64,000 bases of DNA from CAZUWH01 sp964624075 (GTDB lineage: Bacteria > Pseudomonadota > Alphaproteobacteria > Rhodospirillales > Rhodospirillaceae), in contig CAZUWH010000001.1 in the NCBI GenBank assembly GCA_964624075.1, forward strand, positions 186,001 through 250,000, written 5' to 3'. Shown in pieces: positions 8,594 through 17,566 of this stretch (position 1 is its first letter; each line of letters begins with the position of its first letter). Below the pieces are notes generated by a model. That model was not told the DNA's origin, did not search any database, and saw only the letters and a list, made by a program, of their open reading frames with translations. The translations under genes were made by a program, and so were the position numbers.

Positions 8594-9373
8594 TCATGTG
8601 CGCCAGGCCGAATGCATGGCGGCAATGCCGCCGGAAAGATTTCTGTATTTCACGAGACTGAAACCTGCTGCCACCAACCGTCGGTACAAGGCAGCCTGAT
8701 CGGGAAAACGGCGAATGCTCTCCACCAGGTATTGATAGGCCTCACGGTTGCCGGTGACCATCTGTCCCAGAAAAGGGAGAACGGTGAAGGAATAGCGATC
8801 ATAGAGAGGACGCAGGAACGGCAGAATGACGTGACTGAATTCAAGGCACAGGAAACGGCCACCTGGTTTCAACACCCGTCTGGCCTCGGCTAGAGCGGTG
8901 TCGATACGGGTGACATTGCGCAGGCCAAAGGCGATGGTATAAGCATCGATACTGCGATCGGGCAACGGCAACGATTCGGCATTGCCGCAGATCCACGCAA
9001 TACCGGTGACCAGGCCTGAATCAATGGCCCGGTCGCGGCCGATCGTCAGCATTTCCGGCGTCAGATCGCAGACGATGACCCGTCCGTCCGCCCTGGTTCC
9101 CAGACGATGCAGGATACGCATGGCAATATCGCCGGTGCCGCCAGCCACGTCCAGAACGACCATGCCAGCGCGTGGATGCAGCCAATCAACGAAAATATTT
9201 TTCCACAACCGGTGAACGCCACCGCTCATGAGATCATTCATCAGGTCATAGCGGGAAGCCACCGAGTCGAAAACACCCTGGACAAGCGAGGCTTTCACCT
9301 CGGTTGCCACGGTCTGGAAACCGAAGTGTGTGGCGGTCCCGCGATCGGGATCAATGCCAGTGTTCTGTGTCAT
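8594..9373 (-). CDS. ubiE: Ubiquinone/menaquinone C-methyltransferase UbiE
   Basis: SAM-dependent C-methylation of the demethoxy-quinol ring in ubiquinone synthesis. The 259-residue protein has the UbiE signature YDLMNDLMSGGVHRLWK near residues 42-58, SAM motif I VLDVAGGTGD near 72-81, the NAESLPLPD segment near 130, and the AFGLRNV and RVLKPGGRFLCLEFS motifs. It heads the ubiE-ubiB operon and is transcribed away from mutM. Confidence 0.96.
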   Translation of the reverse strand: MTQNTGIDPDRGTATHFGFQTVATEVKASLVQGVFDSVASRYDLMNDLMSGGVHRLWKNIFVDWLHPRAGMVVLDVAGGTGDIAMRILHRLGTRADGRVIVCDLTPEMLTIGRDRAIDSGLVTGIAWICGNAESLPLPDRSIDAYTIAFGLRNVTRIDTALAEARRVLKPGGRFLCLEFSHVILPFLRPLYDRYSFTVLPFLGQMVTGNREAYQYLVESIRRFPDQAALYRRLVAAGFSLVKYRNLSGGIAAMHSAWRT

Positions 9374-9579
9374 GACCGCGCACCATAGCCGAACAGAATA
9401 GCCATTGACAAAGCAAACCTATTTCCAAGCCTCTGCAATTTCTCACGATTCAGCAGAGGATGAAACCATCCCCCCACAACGCGCTGGCTGGACTTCACCT
9501 GGTCTCTACGTCATGCTCGCAGGAGCATCTGACCTGAAGAACAGACACGAATAAGTTGTATTCTTCGGACATCAGAAGA

Positions 9580-9686
9580 CCTCTTGCAGAATCCCTCTTC
9601 CCGGGCATGCGGGCTGTCTTGCCCGTTGATTCGCGGGCGGGACGCACACGCTCCAAGGCCGGTATTCCAGGGGGTTCTGCAAGAGG
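9580..9686. repeat. Inverted repeat element upstream of mutM
   Basis: The gap 9374-9769 (about 396 bp) has no gene. It contains a 107-bp block bounded by 16-base inverted repeats (CCTCTTGCAGAATCCC at 9580-9595; GGGGTTCTGCAAGAGG at 9671-9686, one mismatch). The form is that of a tiny non-autonomous element or IS remnant. I see no transposase frame. Confidence 0.5.
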
Positions 9687-9769
9687 CCTGTTGATGTTCC
9701 TCCATTGTTTTTGATGATGACGGAAGCCATGAGACGATCCTGCGCATGCTCTTTCGGAAGGATTGGGAA

Positions 9770-10606
9770 ATGCCGGAACTGCCAGAGGTAGAAACCGTGC
9801 GTCGCGGTCTTGCGACCGTGTGGGAGGGGCGGGTCTTGAGCCGAGTCGTCACCCGCCGTTCGGATTTGCGCCGGCCGCTGCCGCTTCATTTCACGCAGCG
9901 TCTGGGGGGGCGCCGCATCGACTCCGTGTGTCGCCGCGCCAAGTATCTGCTCGTCCGGCTGAACGATGGTCAGGTGTTGCTGATTCATCTCGGCATGTCC
10001 GGGCGCCTGGTCATTGCGGCGCACGACAGGACGGCTCTCGGCCGCCATGATCATGTCCTTTTTACCACTGAAGAGGGAACAGTGGTGACATTCTGCGATC
10101 CGCGCCGATTCGGGCTCATGGATCTGTGGCCGGCCGAAACCCTAGCGACACATCCTCTGCTGGCCGGACTGGGGCCTGAACCCCTGGATCCGGCATTTGA
10201 TGGGCCGCGATTGGCGGCAGCGTTGGCCGGCCGGCGGCTGGCGGTGAAAACGGCTCTTCTGGATCAGCGGCTGGTGGCGGGTCTTGGCAACATTTATGCC
10301 TGCGAGGCCCTGCACCGGGCCGGGCTGGCGCCCGACCGACCGGGGGGCTCGATCGCTGGCGCAATGGCTGACGCCCTGGCCACAGCCATCAAGACCGTAT
10401 TGCAGGAGGCGCTGGCCGCAGGCGGTTCGACGTTGCGCGACCATGTCCGTCCCGACGGGGAACGGGGCTATTTCCAGCATGCGTTTGCCGTCTATGGCCG
10501 CGCCGGTCAGCCGTGTGGAACCTGTGACTGCAACGGTCGGCAGAGGGTCGTGCGCATGGTTCAGGGAGGGCGGGCGACTTTCTTCTGTCCGCGCAAACAA
10601 CAATGA
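9770..10606 (+). CDS. mutM: Formamidopyrimidine-DNA glycosylase MutM (Fpg)
   Basis: Base excision repair glycosylase/AP lyase for 8-oxoguanine and formamidopyrimidines. The mature N-terminus MPELPEVET supplies the catalytic Pro2 and Glu3, which fixes the start at 9770 rather than at the upstream ATG at 9746. The beta-hairpin lysine lies in RRAKYLLV near residue 58, and the H2TH region holds LVAGLGNIYACEAL near 168-181. At 278 residues the length is normal. Oddity: the C-terminal zinc finger ends FFCPRKQQ, so the expected fourth zinc cysteine (normally CPxCQ) is lysine; an extra Cys in CGTCDC may compensate. Confidence 0.95.
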   Translation: MPELPEVETVRRGLATVWEGRVLSRVVTRRSDLRRPLPLHFTQRLGGRRIDSVCRRAKYLLVRLNDGQVLLIHLGMSGRLVIAAHDRTALGRHDHVLFTTEEGTVVTFCDPRRFGLMDLWPAETLATHPLLAGLGPEPLDPAFDGPRLAAALAGRRLAVKTALLDQRLVAGLGNIYACEALHRAGLAPDRPGGSIAGAMADALATAIKTVLQEALAAGGSTLRDHVRPDGERGYFQHAFAVYGRAGQPCGTCDCNGRQRVVRMVQGGRATFFCPRKQQ

Positions 10607-10613
10607 TACTAAG

Positions 10614-10988
10614 ATGAAGGCCATGGTGATTCGTGCTTTGATCTTGACTGCATTGACCAGTGTTTGCATCATTGTGAGCGTGCTGCGCGCGCAGGAAGGC
10701 GATGGTTTCTTCAGTACCATCGACGATCTGCCGATCATGCAGGGGCTGCATGAGGCACCTGAGACCATCGCCACCTTTGATACACCAGCTGGGCGAATTA
10801 TTGAAGTCTATGCCGAAGGTGAAAGCATGACTTGGCTCCAGGTCTCTCGTTTCTATGAACAGACCCTGCCGCAGCTCGGCTGGGCGAAGGGCGGTCACAA
10901 CCGATACCGGCGCGAGGGCGAAAGATTGCATATCGAGCTGATTGGCAAACAACCCTTGACGATTCGCATCACGTTGGCACCGGAGTGA
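10614..10988 (+). CDS. Small exported protein of unknown function
   Basis: A 124-residue product that starts eight bases after the mutM stop. An N-terminal hydrophobic segment (about residues 6-25, ending VLRAQEG) looks like a signal peptide or membrane anchor. The rest is a compact alpha/beta region with VEVYAEGE-like and VSRFYEQTLPQLGW segments. Proteins of this kind sit between mutM and an enoyl-CoA hydratase in related bacteria, as far as I recall, but I know no function. A second ATG lies at 10623. Confidence 0.75.
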   Translation: MKAMVIRALILTALTSVCIIVSVLRAQEGDGFFSTIDDLPIMQGLHEAPETIATFDTPAGRIIEVYAEGESMTWLQVSRFYEQTLPQLGWAKGGHNRYRREGERLHIELIGKQPLTIRITLAPE

Positions 10989-11131
10989 AGGGCATCAGGA
11001 TCGGCAGGCAGTCCGTGATAGGGGCCAAGGGGGGAGAGGTCTTCGCATCGGCCAGATGACGGGTACGCATGCCCGTGTCGTCGTCATGGCGGATTTTCCA
11101 TTCTTTCAAACCGAGCAGGAGGACACTGCGC

Positions 11132-11908
11132 ATGTCTTATGAGACCATCCTGACCGAAACCAGGGGTCGGGTCGGCCTGATCACGCTCAACCGGCCGAAA
11201 GCGCTCAATGCTCTCAACAGCATGCTGATCCGTGATCTGGCGCAAGCCGTGGATGCTTTCGAAAACGACCCTGCTATTAGCGCTCTCGTCCTCACGGGCG
11301 GGGAGAAAGCATTCGCTGCCGGTGCCGACATCAAGGAGATGGCCGGGAAGAGCTTCATGGAGTGCTATCACGAAGACTTCATTACCAAGGGATGGGAACG
11401 CACGGCCCAATGCCGTAAACCAACCATTGCCGCCGTGGCCGGCTATGCCTTGGGGGGGGGCTGTGAAATCGCTATGATGTGCGATTTCATCATTGCCGCT
11501 GATAACGCCCGTTTCGGCCAGCCCGAAATCACCATCGGCACCATTCCCGGTGCCGGCGGCACGCAACGGCTGGTTCGGGCCGTCGGCAAGGCCCTGGCCA
11601 TGGATCTCTGCCTGACTGGACGCCAGATCACCGCCGAGGAAGCCTTGCGCGCCGGTCTGGTCAGCCAGGTAGTCCCACTGGCCACCCTGCTCGATGAGGC
11701 GGTCCTGGCAGCGGACAAGATCGCCTCCCTATCGCTGCCCATTGCCATGCTGGTCAAGGAGTGCATCAACCGGGCTTTCGAGGTCACCCTGTCGGAAGGG
11801 GTGCGGTTCGAACGCCGCATGTTCCATGCCACTTTTGCCACCCGCGACCAGAAGGAAGGCATGGAGGCATTCACGACCAAACGCTCCCCGACCTGGATAC
11901 ATAGCTGA
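11132..11908 (+). CDS. Enoyl-CoA hydratase
   Basis: Crotonase-family enzyme, probably hydrating short-chain enoyl-CoA in beta-oxidation. The 258-residue product has the oxyanion-hole strands GGEKAFAAGADIKEM near residues 57-71 and CRKPTIAAVAGYALGGGCE near 96-114. Catalytic glutamates lie in ALGGGCEIA and in QPEITIGTIPGAGGTQR near 130-146, as in rat mitochondrial ECH. AGGAGG at about 11116-11122 supports the ATG at 11132; the open frame starts earlier at 11069. The full set of catalytic residues argues against a non-hydratase paralogue. Confidence 0.92.
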   Translation: MSYETILTETRGRVGLITLNRPKALNALNSMLIRDLAQAVDAFENDPAISALVLTGGEKAFAAGADIKEMAGKSFMECYHEDFITKGWERTAQCRKPTIAAVAGYALGGGCEIAMMCDFIIAADNARFGQPEITIGTIPGAGGTQRLVRAVGKALAMDLCLTGRQITAEEALRAGLVSQVVPLATLLDEAVLAADKIASLSLPIAMLVKECINRAFEVTLSEGVRFERRMFHATFATRDQKEGMEAFTTKRSPTWIHS

Positions 11909-11990
11909 CGACGGGAAGGAAGCCTGTGTCAACACCAGCGGTTCTCATGAGGGAAATGACACCGGCTTGCAGAAATAGCATCACTGCATC

Positions 11991-12066
11991 CCCTCCCCCG
12001 ATCCAGGGGGGCAGGGGTGCCTCTTCGGCAAACCACTGCCATTCCCATAATGGGAATCGCTGTTTG
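11991..12066. repeat. Dispersed repeat family 2, copy a
   Basis: The gap 11909-12172 holds a C-rich/G-rich pair (CCCTCCCCCGATCCAGGGGGG), then GGGTGCCTCTTCGGCAAA, then the perfect 17-base palindrome ATTCCCATAATGGGAAT at 12041-12057. The same ordered blocks recur near 59061-59195 and 63340-63605. Confidence 0.75.
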
Positions 12067-12172
12067 CGCAGGTGTCATGATTCGCGCTCGCTGGTATAAG
12101 TTCTATAACGAAATTACTGGTATCAACACTGCGTATAGGCTCGCGGGACAGGTGAGTTTATGTCCAGAGACG

Positions 12173-12964
12173 TCACTCATGAAGCGGCAGGCAGGTGCGG
12201 TAGGGCACGCGGGCTAGCTTGCCCACCACTTCCGCCAGCCCCAATTCGACCAGAGTCTGGGCCGGCTCGTTCAGGTGGTGGGACGTGGTGAACAACCCCG
12301 CCAGCGCCCAGCCATCACGAGAGAGAATCCGCCCCTGGACCAGGCCATTTTCGTCCGGTTCAAACAAGGTCAGGGTCAGGCGCGTGGCCACGCCGGGAAC
12401 GTAGGTCCGTGTCTGTGTCAACCCGACATGGAGGTCAAGCGCATGCACGGTCATGGCCGTGTTGGCTGTTGGCGGCCATGGCGCATGGCGGCTTGTCATC
12501 GTGCCGCGCAGGTAGTAGGTCGGCAGAACCAGTCTGTTGGCACCGGCCACGGTTACGTCAGTAAAAAGCTGCGCCAGGTCGCCCTGACTAGTGTCGAAAT
12601 CGATGACACGGAAAGCCTCGCTGTTGAGCGACATGGCCGACAGAACCGTCACCATCCCGTCACGGCTGGCAATCATCCGTCCTTCCTCGTCGGGGATGCC
12701 GGCCACGGTGACATGAACATCCCTGACGCCAGCCTTTTGCAGCAGGTCGTCCACGCAGGCCAGGGTGCTCCCGAAGGTGGCCAGGGTTGGTGTCGGAGCA
12801 GATGCCGCGACAATCGAAGGAGGCTCCTCCGGACGCTGGATCTGCATGTCGGGTGCCGGACTCTCGGCGGCGGTAACCTGAGCCATGCCGCCAGCCAGCA
12901 GCAACGCTATTCCCCTCCCAGCCCTGGCCGCGCTTTTTTTGGACGGTCGTCTCCCCCAGGCCAT
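12173..12964 (-). CDS. Exported protein of unknown function
   Basis: A 263-residue product with a basic N-terminus followed by a hydrophobic stretch (GIALLLAGGMAQVTAAES, about residues 18-35) that fits a cleaved signal peptide, then a Pro/Ala linker. The mature part has one early Cys (LACVDDLLQ) and one late Cys (YRTCLPL), which could pair in the periplasm. The end LVELGLAEVVGKLARVPY faintly resembles CsgG/HfaB-type outer membrane assembly proteins, but I cannot establish this. It follows grpE on the same strand after about 190 bp. Confidence 0.65.
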   Translation of the reverse strand: MAWGRRPSKKSAARAGRGIALLLAGGMAQVTAAESPAPDMQIQRPEEPPSIVAASAPTPTLATFGSTLACVDDLLQKAGVRDVHVTVAGIPDEEGRMIASRDGMVTVLSAMSLNSEAFRVIDFDTSQGDLAQLFTDVTVAGANRLVLPTYYLRGTMTSRHAPWPPTANTAMTVHALDLHVGLTQTRTYVPGVATRLTLTLFEPDENGLVQGRILSRDGWALAGLFTTSHHLNEPAQTLVELGLAEVVGKLARVPYRTCLPLHE

Positions 12965-13157
12965 CACCTCTGTCTCCCGATGTCACGTGCCCTGCGCCGG
13001 CGACCATAGACCGTTCCTGCCTTTCCGGAAAGGGTAAAGCTTGCGCAAAAGGGGAGGGGAGGCCGTGTCTCCCCTGCCTGCTGGTCGCGTGTACAAGGAT
13101 GGAACAAGACGCCACAAAACGCAGGGGTTCCCCCTTCCGAATCTTCAAGGGGTGGCA

Positions 13158-13829
13158 TTATGCCGATGTATCGACGTAACTGCCGGCTGGATCCTGGCAG
13201 GAATCCCACTCGCCTGGGGTCGGCGGGATCGGTTCCTGGAGGGGAGGTGCCTGCCGCTTGGGGCCGCCGCGCGATACCACGACCATGGCCGGCCGCACCA
13301 GCCGGTCGCGCAGGATGTAGCCTTCCTGGAGAACCTGCACCACGGTTCCGGTGGGCACCGACTTCTCTTCGATTTCCTGCACCGCCTGGTGGCGGTTGGG
13401 ATCAAACGGCTGGTTGAGAGAGTCAAACCGACGGAGGCCGTTGCACTCCATCAGAGTCAGCAGTGACTTTTCCGTCATTTCGACTCCGGTCGCAAGGCCG
13501 TTCAACAAATCGTCGTGGGTGCGGGCTTCGGCTGGCACATGCTGAAGGGCGCGATTCAGATTGTCAGCTACCGTAACCAGATCCTTGACAAAGTTGGCAA
13601 CAGCGTACTTGGTGTTCTGCGCGATGCGGCGGTCGGCGCGTGTCTGGGCGTTCTGGGCATCGGCCAGGGCGCGCAGGTAGTCGTTCCGCAGGGCAGCCAA
13701 CTGTTCTTCAAGTTCAGCAACGCGGGCAACCTCTACGCGATCGGGCTGACCCCCTTCGTTGTCGGCGACATCCTGATTTTCAAGGAGACGGGCATCAGGA
13801 GCACTGATTTTGTCGTCGTTCTGAGTCAT
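13158..13829 (-). CDS. grpE: Nucleotide exchange factor GrpE
   Basis: Exchange factor for DnaK in the heat-shock chaperone cycle. The 223-residue product has a charged, disordered N-terminus, a long coiled-coil from about residue 35 (VAELEEQLAALRNDYLRALADAQN) and the beta-domain signature EKSVPTGTVVQVLQEGYILRDRLVRPAMVVVS near 155-185. It starts 19 bp after the hrcA stop, so hrcA-grpE form an operon, a common heat-shock arrangement. No dnaK lies in the window. Confidence 0.96.
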   Translation of the reverse strand: MTQNDDKISAPDARLLENQDVADNEGGQPDRVEVARVAELEEQLAALRNDYLRALADAQNAQTRADRRIAQNTKYAVANFVKDLVTVADNLNRALQHVPAEARTHDDLLNGLATGVEMTEKSLLTLMECNGLRRFDSLNQPFDPNRHQAVQEIEEKSVPTGTVVQVLQEGYILRDRLVRPAMVVVSRGGPKRQAPPLQEPIPPTPGEWDSCQDPAGSYVDTSA

Positions 13830-13848
13830 GCGCTATAGTCCTGCTCTA

Positions 13849-14904
13849 TCAACCAATGAGACGGCCAATCATTTTTGCCGTGTAGTCCACTATCGGAATG
13901 ATGCGGGCGTAATCGATCCGGGTCGGGCCGATGACACCGATCGCACCGATGATCTGCTCCACCCGGTTCCGATAGGGGGCAACGATCATGGCGCAACCTG
14001 ACATCAGAAACAACTCGTTCTCGGCGCCGATGAAGATTTGCACGCCATCGGTACGATGGGCCTGATCCAGAAGACGCAAGACCCTCTCCCCGTTTTCCAG
14101 GGCTTCGAACAGGGCCCGAATCCGTTCCAGGTCATCGAGCGCGATCACATCCTCCAGCAGATGGGATTGCCCGCGCACGATCAGGACCCCCCCGCTGACA
14201 CCACCACTCCAGATGGCCAGGCCCGCCTCCACCACTTTGCTGGCCAGGGTGTCGAGCTGATGCCGTTTGCTTTCCAACTCGGCGAGGATCGTCTCGCACG
14301 CCTCTTCCATGGTCAGGCCGGCAATGCGGGCATTGAGAAAGTTGGTAGCCTCGACCAGGGCTGAGAACGAAACGGTATTGGGCACGTCAATGATGCGGTT
14401 TTCGACCAAGCCCTTGTCATCGACCAGAATCACCAGGACCCGGCCGGGTCCCAGATTGATGAACTCGATATGCCTGAGCGGGTTTTCCAGCTTGGGTGCC
14501 GTGACCAGACCGGCACAATGGGACAGACCCGACAGAGTCGCCGTGGCCTCGCCCAGCATCTCCTTCACGCTGCGTCCCGCTGCCTGGCATTGTGCGTCGA
14601 TACAACGGCGTTCCTCCTCGGCTACGTCACCTATTTCTAGCAGTCCATCCACGAACAGCCGCAGGCCAGCTTCGGTTGGCAGTCGTCCGGCGGATGTATG
14701 CGGTGCACGCAAAAGACCGGCCCCTTCAAGGTCGGCCATGACATTACGGATGGTGGATGGCGATAGTCCCATACCCGATTGCCGCGCCAGGGCACGCGAG
14801 CCAATCGGATCTCCCGTACGAACATAGGCATCGACGATACGACGAAGGATTTCGCGCGACCGCTCACTGAGCTGGGCACCCGTCGCGCTGTGCACACCCG
14901 CCAT
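13849..14904 (-). CDS. hrcA: Heat-inducible transcription repressor HrcA
   Basis: Represses class I heat-shock genes by binding the CIRCE operator. The 351-residue product has the N-terminal winged helix LSERSREILRRIVDAYVRTGDPIGSRAL near residues 10-37, with the LSPSTIRNVMADLE helix near 45-58, the ligand-like GAF region, and the end PTRIDYARIIPIVDYTAKMIGRLIG. The ATG at 14904 has GGGG upstream; the frame is open 13 codons further. I see no CIRCE inverted repeat upstream, so autoregulation is not supported here. Confidence 0.95.
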   Translation of the reverse strand: MAGVHSATGAQLSERSREILRRIVDAYVRTGDPIGSRALARQSGMGLSPSTIRNVMADLEGAGLLRAPHTSAGRLPTEAGLRLFVDGLLEIGDVAEEERRCIDAQCQAAGRSVKEMLGEATATLSGLSHCAGLVTAPKLENPLRHIEFINLGPGRVLVILVDDKGLVENRIIDVPNTVSFSALVEATNFLNARIAGLTMEEACETILAELESKRHQLDTLASKVVEAGLAIWSGGVSGGVLIVRGQSHLLEDVIALDDLERIRALFEALENGERVLRLLDQAHRTDGVQIFIGAENELFLMSGCAMIVAPYRNRVEQIIGAIGVIGPTRIDYARIIPIVDYTAKMIGRLIG

Positions 14905-14989
14905 CGTCTTGTCCCCGTTTCTTGACGTCTCTGACAGGCACAAACAGTCTAGTATGTGTGCTTCCCCTCGTCAATGTGGGCTCTTGAGG

Positions 14990-15120
14990 GCCAGCAATTC
15001 TTGGTATGGCATTTATTCTAAGTTACCTTGGCAGGTCCCCCCCCCCCCCCCCCNNNNNNNNNNGGGGGGGGGGGGGGGGATCAGGCGGAGAAGCGGGTCT
15101 CTTCCCTCGACGGCCTCAAG
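14990..15120. repeat. Dispersed repeat family 2, copy interrupted by the assembly gap
   Basis: The stretch 14944-15344 has no gene. Bases 14993-15036 match 63340-63385 (AGCAATTCT, TATGG, TTTATTC, CCTTGGCAG in the same order). The C-run follows at the point where other copies become C-rich. Confidence 0.6.
15037..15079. other. Assembly gap: 17 C, 10 N, 16 G
   Basis: A C17 tract (15037-15053), ten N (15054-15063) and a G16 tract (15064-15079). The complementary tracts would form a very stable hairpin, so the gap probably marks a sequencing stop at a GC palindrome; the true length is unknown. Confidence 0.9.
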
Positions 15121-15344
15121 AGACTCGGGGCCCCGGAGTCTTGAATCCATGGTCGCATCATATCAAGTATGTATCCCGTACTGATACGCTGTTACAATAC
15201 CAACCGCTAGGATAATCAGGCCGCTGACGTGCGATGTTACCACTACGGCGTCGATGGGCGTCGGGAGCCGGTAGCGTGTCAACAGCACAAAAACAACGTG
15301 AATACGGAAACAGACAGACGACTACGCTCATAAGTAGGAGCGTC

Positions 15345-15593
15345 ATGGTAGACGGACGACGGACCAGCATGCGTCTTGAACCGGAAATGTGGGAGGCCCT
15401 GGAAGAAATCTGCCGCCGCGAGGATATAACTGCCAGCGAGTTCTGTTCCCTCGTCAATCGCAATCGTGGCGACAAGCAGCCTGACGACGGCGACACGAGT
15501 GTCTCCCTGCTCCTGTATTTCCGCGACGTGGCCAAGGGGGCAGGCCATCGCCGCGCCTCGTATCCTGTCGTCTTTCCCTTAGCCATGCGGTAG
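15345..15593 (+). CDS. Ribbon-helix-helix domain protein
   Basis: An 82-residue protein with the short RHH pattern known from Rhodospirillales: a strand with VDGRRTSMRLEPEMWEALEEI (near residues 2-22), then a second helix with ITASEFCSLVNRNRG and a C-terminal VSLLLYFRDVA helix. It is probably a small DNA-binding regulator whose target is unknown. AGGAG just upstream supports the ATG at 15345, though the frame is open to 15234. Its last 15 bases overlap the 3' end of the convergent folP. Confidence 0.75.
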   Translation: MVDGRRTSMRLEPEMWEALEEICRREDITASEFCSLVNRNRGDKQPDDGDTSVSLLLYFRDVAKGAGHRRASYPVVFPLAMR

Positions 15594-16814
15594 CCTGTTC
15601 CGGGGAGTCATTGTCTCGCATACGCCTGGGTACGAAACGACATCCTGCGGCGGGCAGGGGGGGAAGGTTCCCGTTCGCAGGGCCTGCCACACGTTGGCAG
15701 CCTGACGTGTTTCAGCCACGTCATGAGCACGCACGATCCCCACGCCCTGATCAAGGCCCGCGAGAGTCGCCGCAAGTGATCCAGGGAGACGGGCCTGAGG
15801 CGGTTCGGCGGCAGATATCCTGGCGATGAAGCTTTTGCGCGATACGCCAAGGAGCAGACCACATCCCAGCACGTGTAAAACGGACAGCCGTCCCATGATG
15901 TCTAGGGTGTGGGCCACGGTCTTGCCGAAGCCGATGCCGGGATCGACGCAGATATCAGCCCGAGTGATGCCAGCCCGCTCGCAGGCGGCCACCCGTTCGG
16001 CCAATGCATCGCAAATATCGAGCGGCGCTAGGCGGTACTGCGGGTTCTCCTGCATGGTGTGCGGTTCGCCCTGCATGTGCATCAGAATCACTGGAACCTT
16101 GCGGGTTGCTACCAGCGGCAGGGACTCCGGATCCCCTGTCAGGGCGCTGACATCGTTGACAATGGCGGCGCCCGCCTTGATGGCGGCGTCCATCACTGCC
16201 GCATGGCGGGTATCGATGGAGACTAGTACGCCCCGCTCGGCCAGGGATCTGACAACCGGCACCACCCGGTCGATTTCCTCAGCCGGTGCAACGGGGCAGG
16301 CGTTGGGGCGCGTGGACTCGCCGCCGACGTCGATGATGTCGGCACCAGCCTCCTTCAAGCGCAGGGCATGAAAAATGGCCAGATAGGGATTGGCGAATGC
16401 GCCGCCATCTGAAAAACTGTCGGGCGTGACATTGATGACTCCCATCAAACGTGGCCGGTCAAGCGACAGGCCGGCAAAGGGCAACCGGGGGGCTGACAGC
16501 CGATCGAGTCGGGAGTCGATCCCTCGAATCATGTTTTTTCCCCGACGAGCTGCCCATGTCCGGAGTCTATTAAGCGGCAGCATGGTCGCGGTGACCCTCT
16601 CTCCCTGGCAGATCATCACTTCGCAGGCCGTGAAGGCGAGCGGCCCGCCAGCCAGGAGGCGCGCCTGACCCTGTTCCAGCGCGGCCGCAGCGGCCATCCC
16701 AGACACCAGCCCTGCCGGCACTAGATGGAGGGTCTGGCCGGATAGAGAACCAGAAAGATCGGGAGGATCAATCTCCCGCTGTACCGAATCGATTCCGTCA
16801 GACCTCTCCATCAT
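15579..16814 (-). CDS. folP: Dihydropteroate synthase FolP
   Basis: Condenses 4-aminobenzoate with hydroxymethyl-dihydropterin diphosphate in folate synthesis; the target of sulfonamides. The 411-residue product has the DHPS core from about residue 120: MGVINVTPDSFSDGG, then GADIIDVGGESTRPN, SIDTR, NDVSAL, DPGIGFGKT and GVSRKSFI. An N-terminal extension of about 115 residues precedes the core, as in some alphaproteobacterial FolP proteins; its role is unknown. It starts 16 bp after the cobalamin adenosyltransferase stop, so the two are cotranscribed. Confidence 0.94.
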   Translation of the reverse strand: MMERSDGIDSVQREIDPPDLSGSLSGQTLHLVPAGLVSGMAAAAALEQGQARLLAGGPLAFTACEVMICQGERVTATMLPLNRLRTWAARRGKNMIRGIDSRLDRLSAPRLPFAGLSLDRPRLMGVINVTPDSFSDGGAFANPYLAIFHALRLKEAGADIIDVGGESTRPNACPVAPAEEIDRVVPVVRSLAERGVLVSIDTRHAAVMDAAIKAGAAIVNDVSALTGDPESLPLVATRKVPVILMHMQGEPHTMQENPQYRLAPLDICDALAERVAACERAGITRADICVDPGIGFGKTVAHTLDIMGRLSVLHVLGCGLLLGVSRKSFIARISAAEPPQARLPGSLAATLAGLDQGVGIVRAHDVAETRQAANVWQALRTGTFPPCPPQDVVSYPGVCETMTPRNRLPHG

Positions 16815-16830
16815 CGCTTTCTTTCCGACT

Positions 16831-17415
16831 TTAGCGGTTGCCACCAGGAACCCACAGCACATCGGCCTGACCCTGCCCGTTTGCGTGACGGGCAAGGACG
16901 AACAAATGATCCGACAGGCGATTGAGGTAGCGGAGAGCCACAGGGTTGACTCCCTCTGGTTCGGCTTCCATCAGCGCGGTCAGCAGACGCTCGGCACGCC
17001 GGCACACAGTGCGGGCGTGGTGCAGATGAGCGGCCACGGCCGTACCGCCTGGCAGGACGAATGACGTGAGCGGCGGGAGCTGCGCGTTCACAGCATCAAT
17101 TTCACGTTCCAGCCGTTCCACCTGCGTCTCGATGACCCGCAAGGCCCGGGAGGCCGGTCGGGCAGGATCGTAGGGCGTGCACAGGTCGGCACCGAGATCG
17201 AACAGATCATTCTGAACCCGCATCAGCATGGCGCCCATGTCGGCCAGCGCGGGCCCCCGGGTATGCAGGCGGACCAGACCGATTGCGGCGTTGGTTTCAT
17301 CCACCGTTCCATAGGTCTGGACACGGATATCGTGCTTGGGGATGCGTTGGCCGGTTGACAACGATGTCTTGCCCTTGTCCCCGCCGCGGGTGTAGATGCG
17401 GGTGAGTTGAACCAT
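16831..17415 (-). CDS. Cob(I)alamin adenosyltransferase, PduO type
   Basis: Transfers the adenosyl group of ATP to cob(I)alamin to make coenzyme B12. The 194-residue length is right for the family. Motifs: IYTRGGDKGKTSL near residues 7-19 (ATP binding), TYGTVDETNAAIG near 34-46, FVLPGG near 118-123, RRAERL near 138-143 and YLNRLSDHLFVLAR near 163-176. It is the first gene of a pair with folP and is divergent from lptG. Confidence 0.94.
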   Translation of the reverse strand: MVQLTRIYTRGGDKGKTSLSTGQRIPKHDIRVQTYGTVDETNAAIGLVRLHTRGPALADMGAMLMRVQNDLFDLGADLCTPYDPARPASRALRVIETQVERLEREIDAVNAQLPPLTSFVLPGGTAVAAHLHHARTVCRRAERLLTALMEAEPEGVNPVALRYLNRLSDHLFVLARHANGQGQADVLWVPGGNR

Positions 17416-17566
17416 GGCTGCTCCGTGTCTTCATGATCATGCAGGTGTGCATAGGATATCCGAGGGGGGTCGTGTCCGTCAACACCAGTATCAAGTGTTA
17501 TATGCGAACTTTTTTCATAGATACAGCATTTTCACGAGTCCTGGCGAGAAAAACGGGGGAGAAACT

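Noticed and set aside
14905..14990. CIRCE operator upstream of hrcA
   Set aside because: No TTAGCACTC-N9-GAGTGCTAA-like inverted repeat is present.
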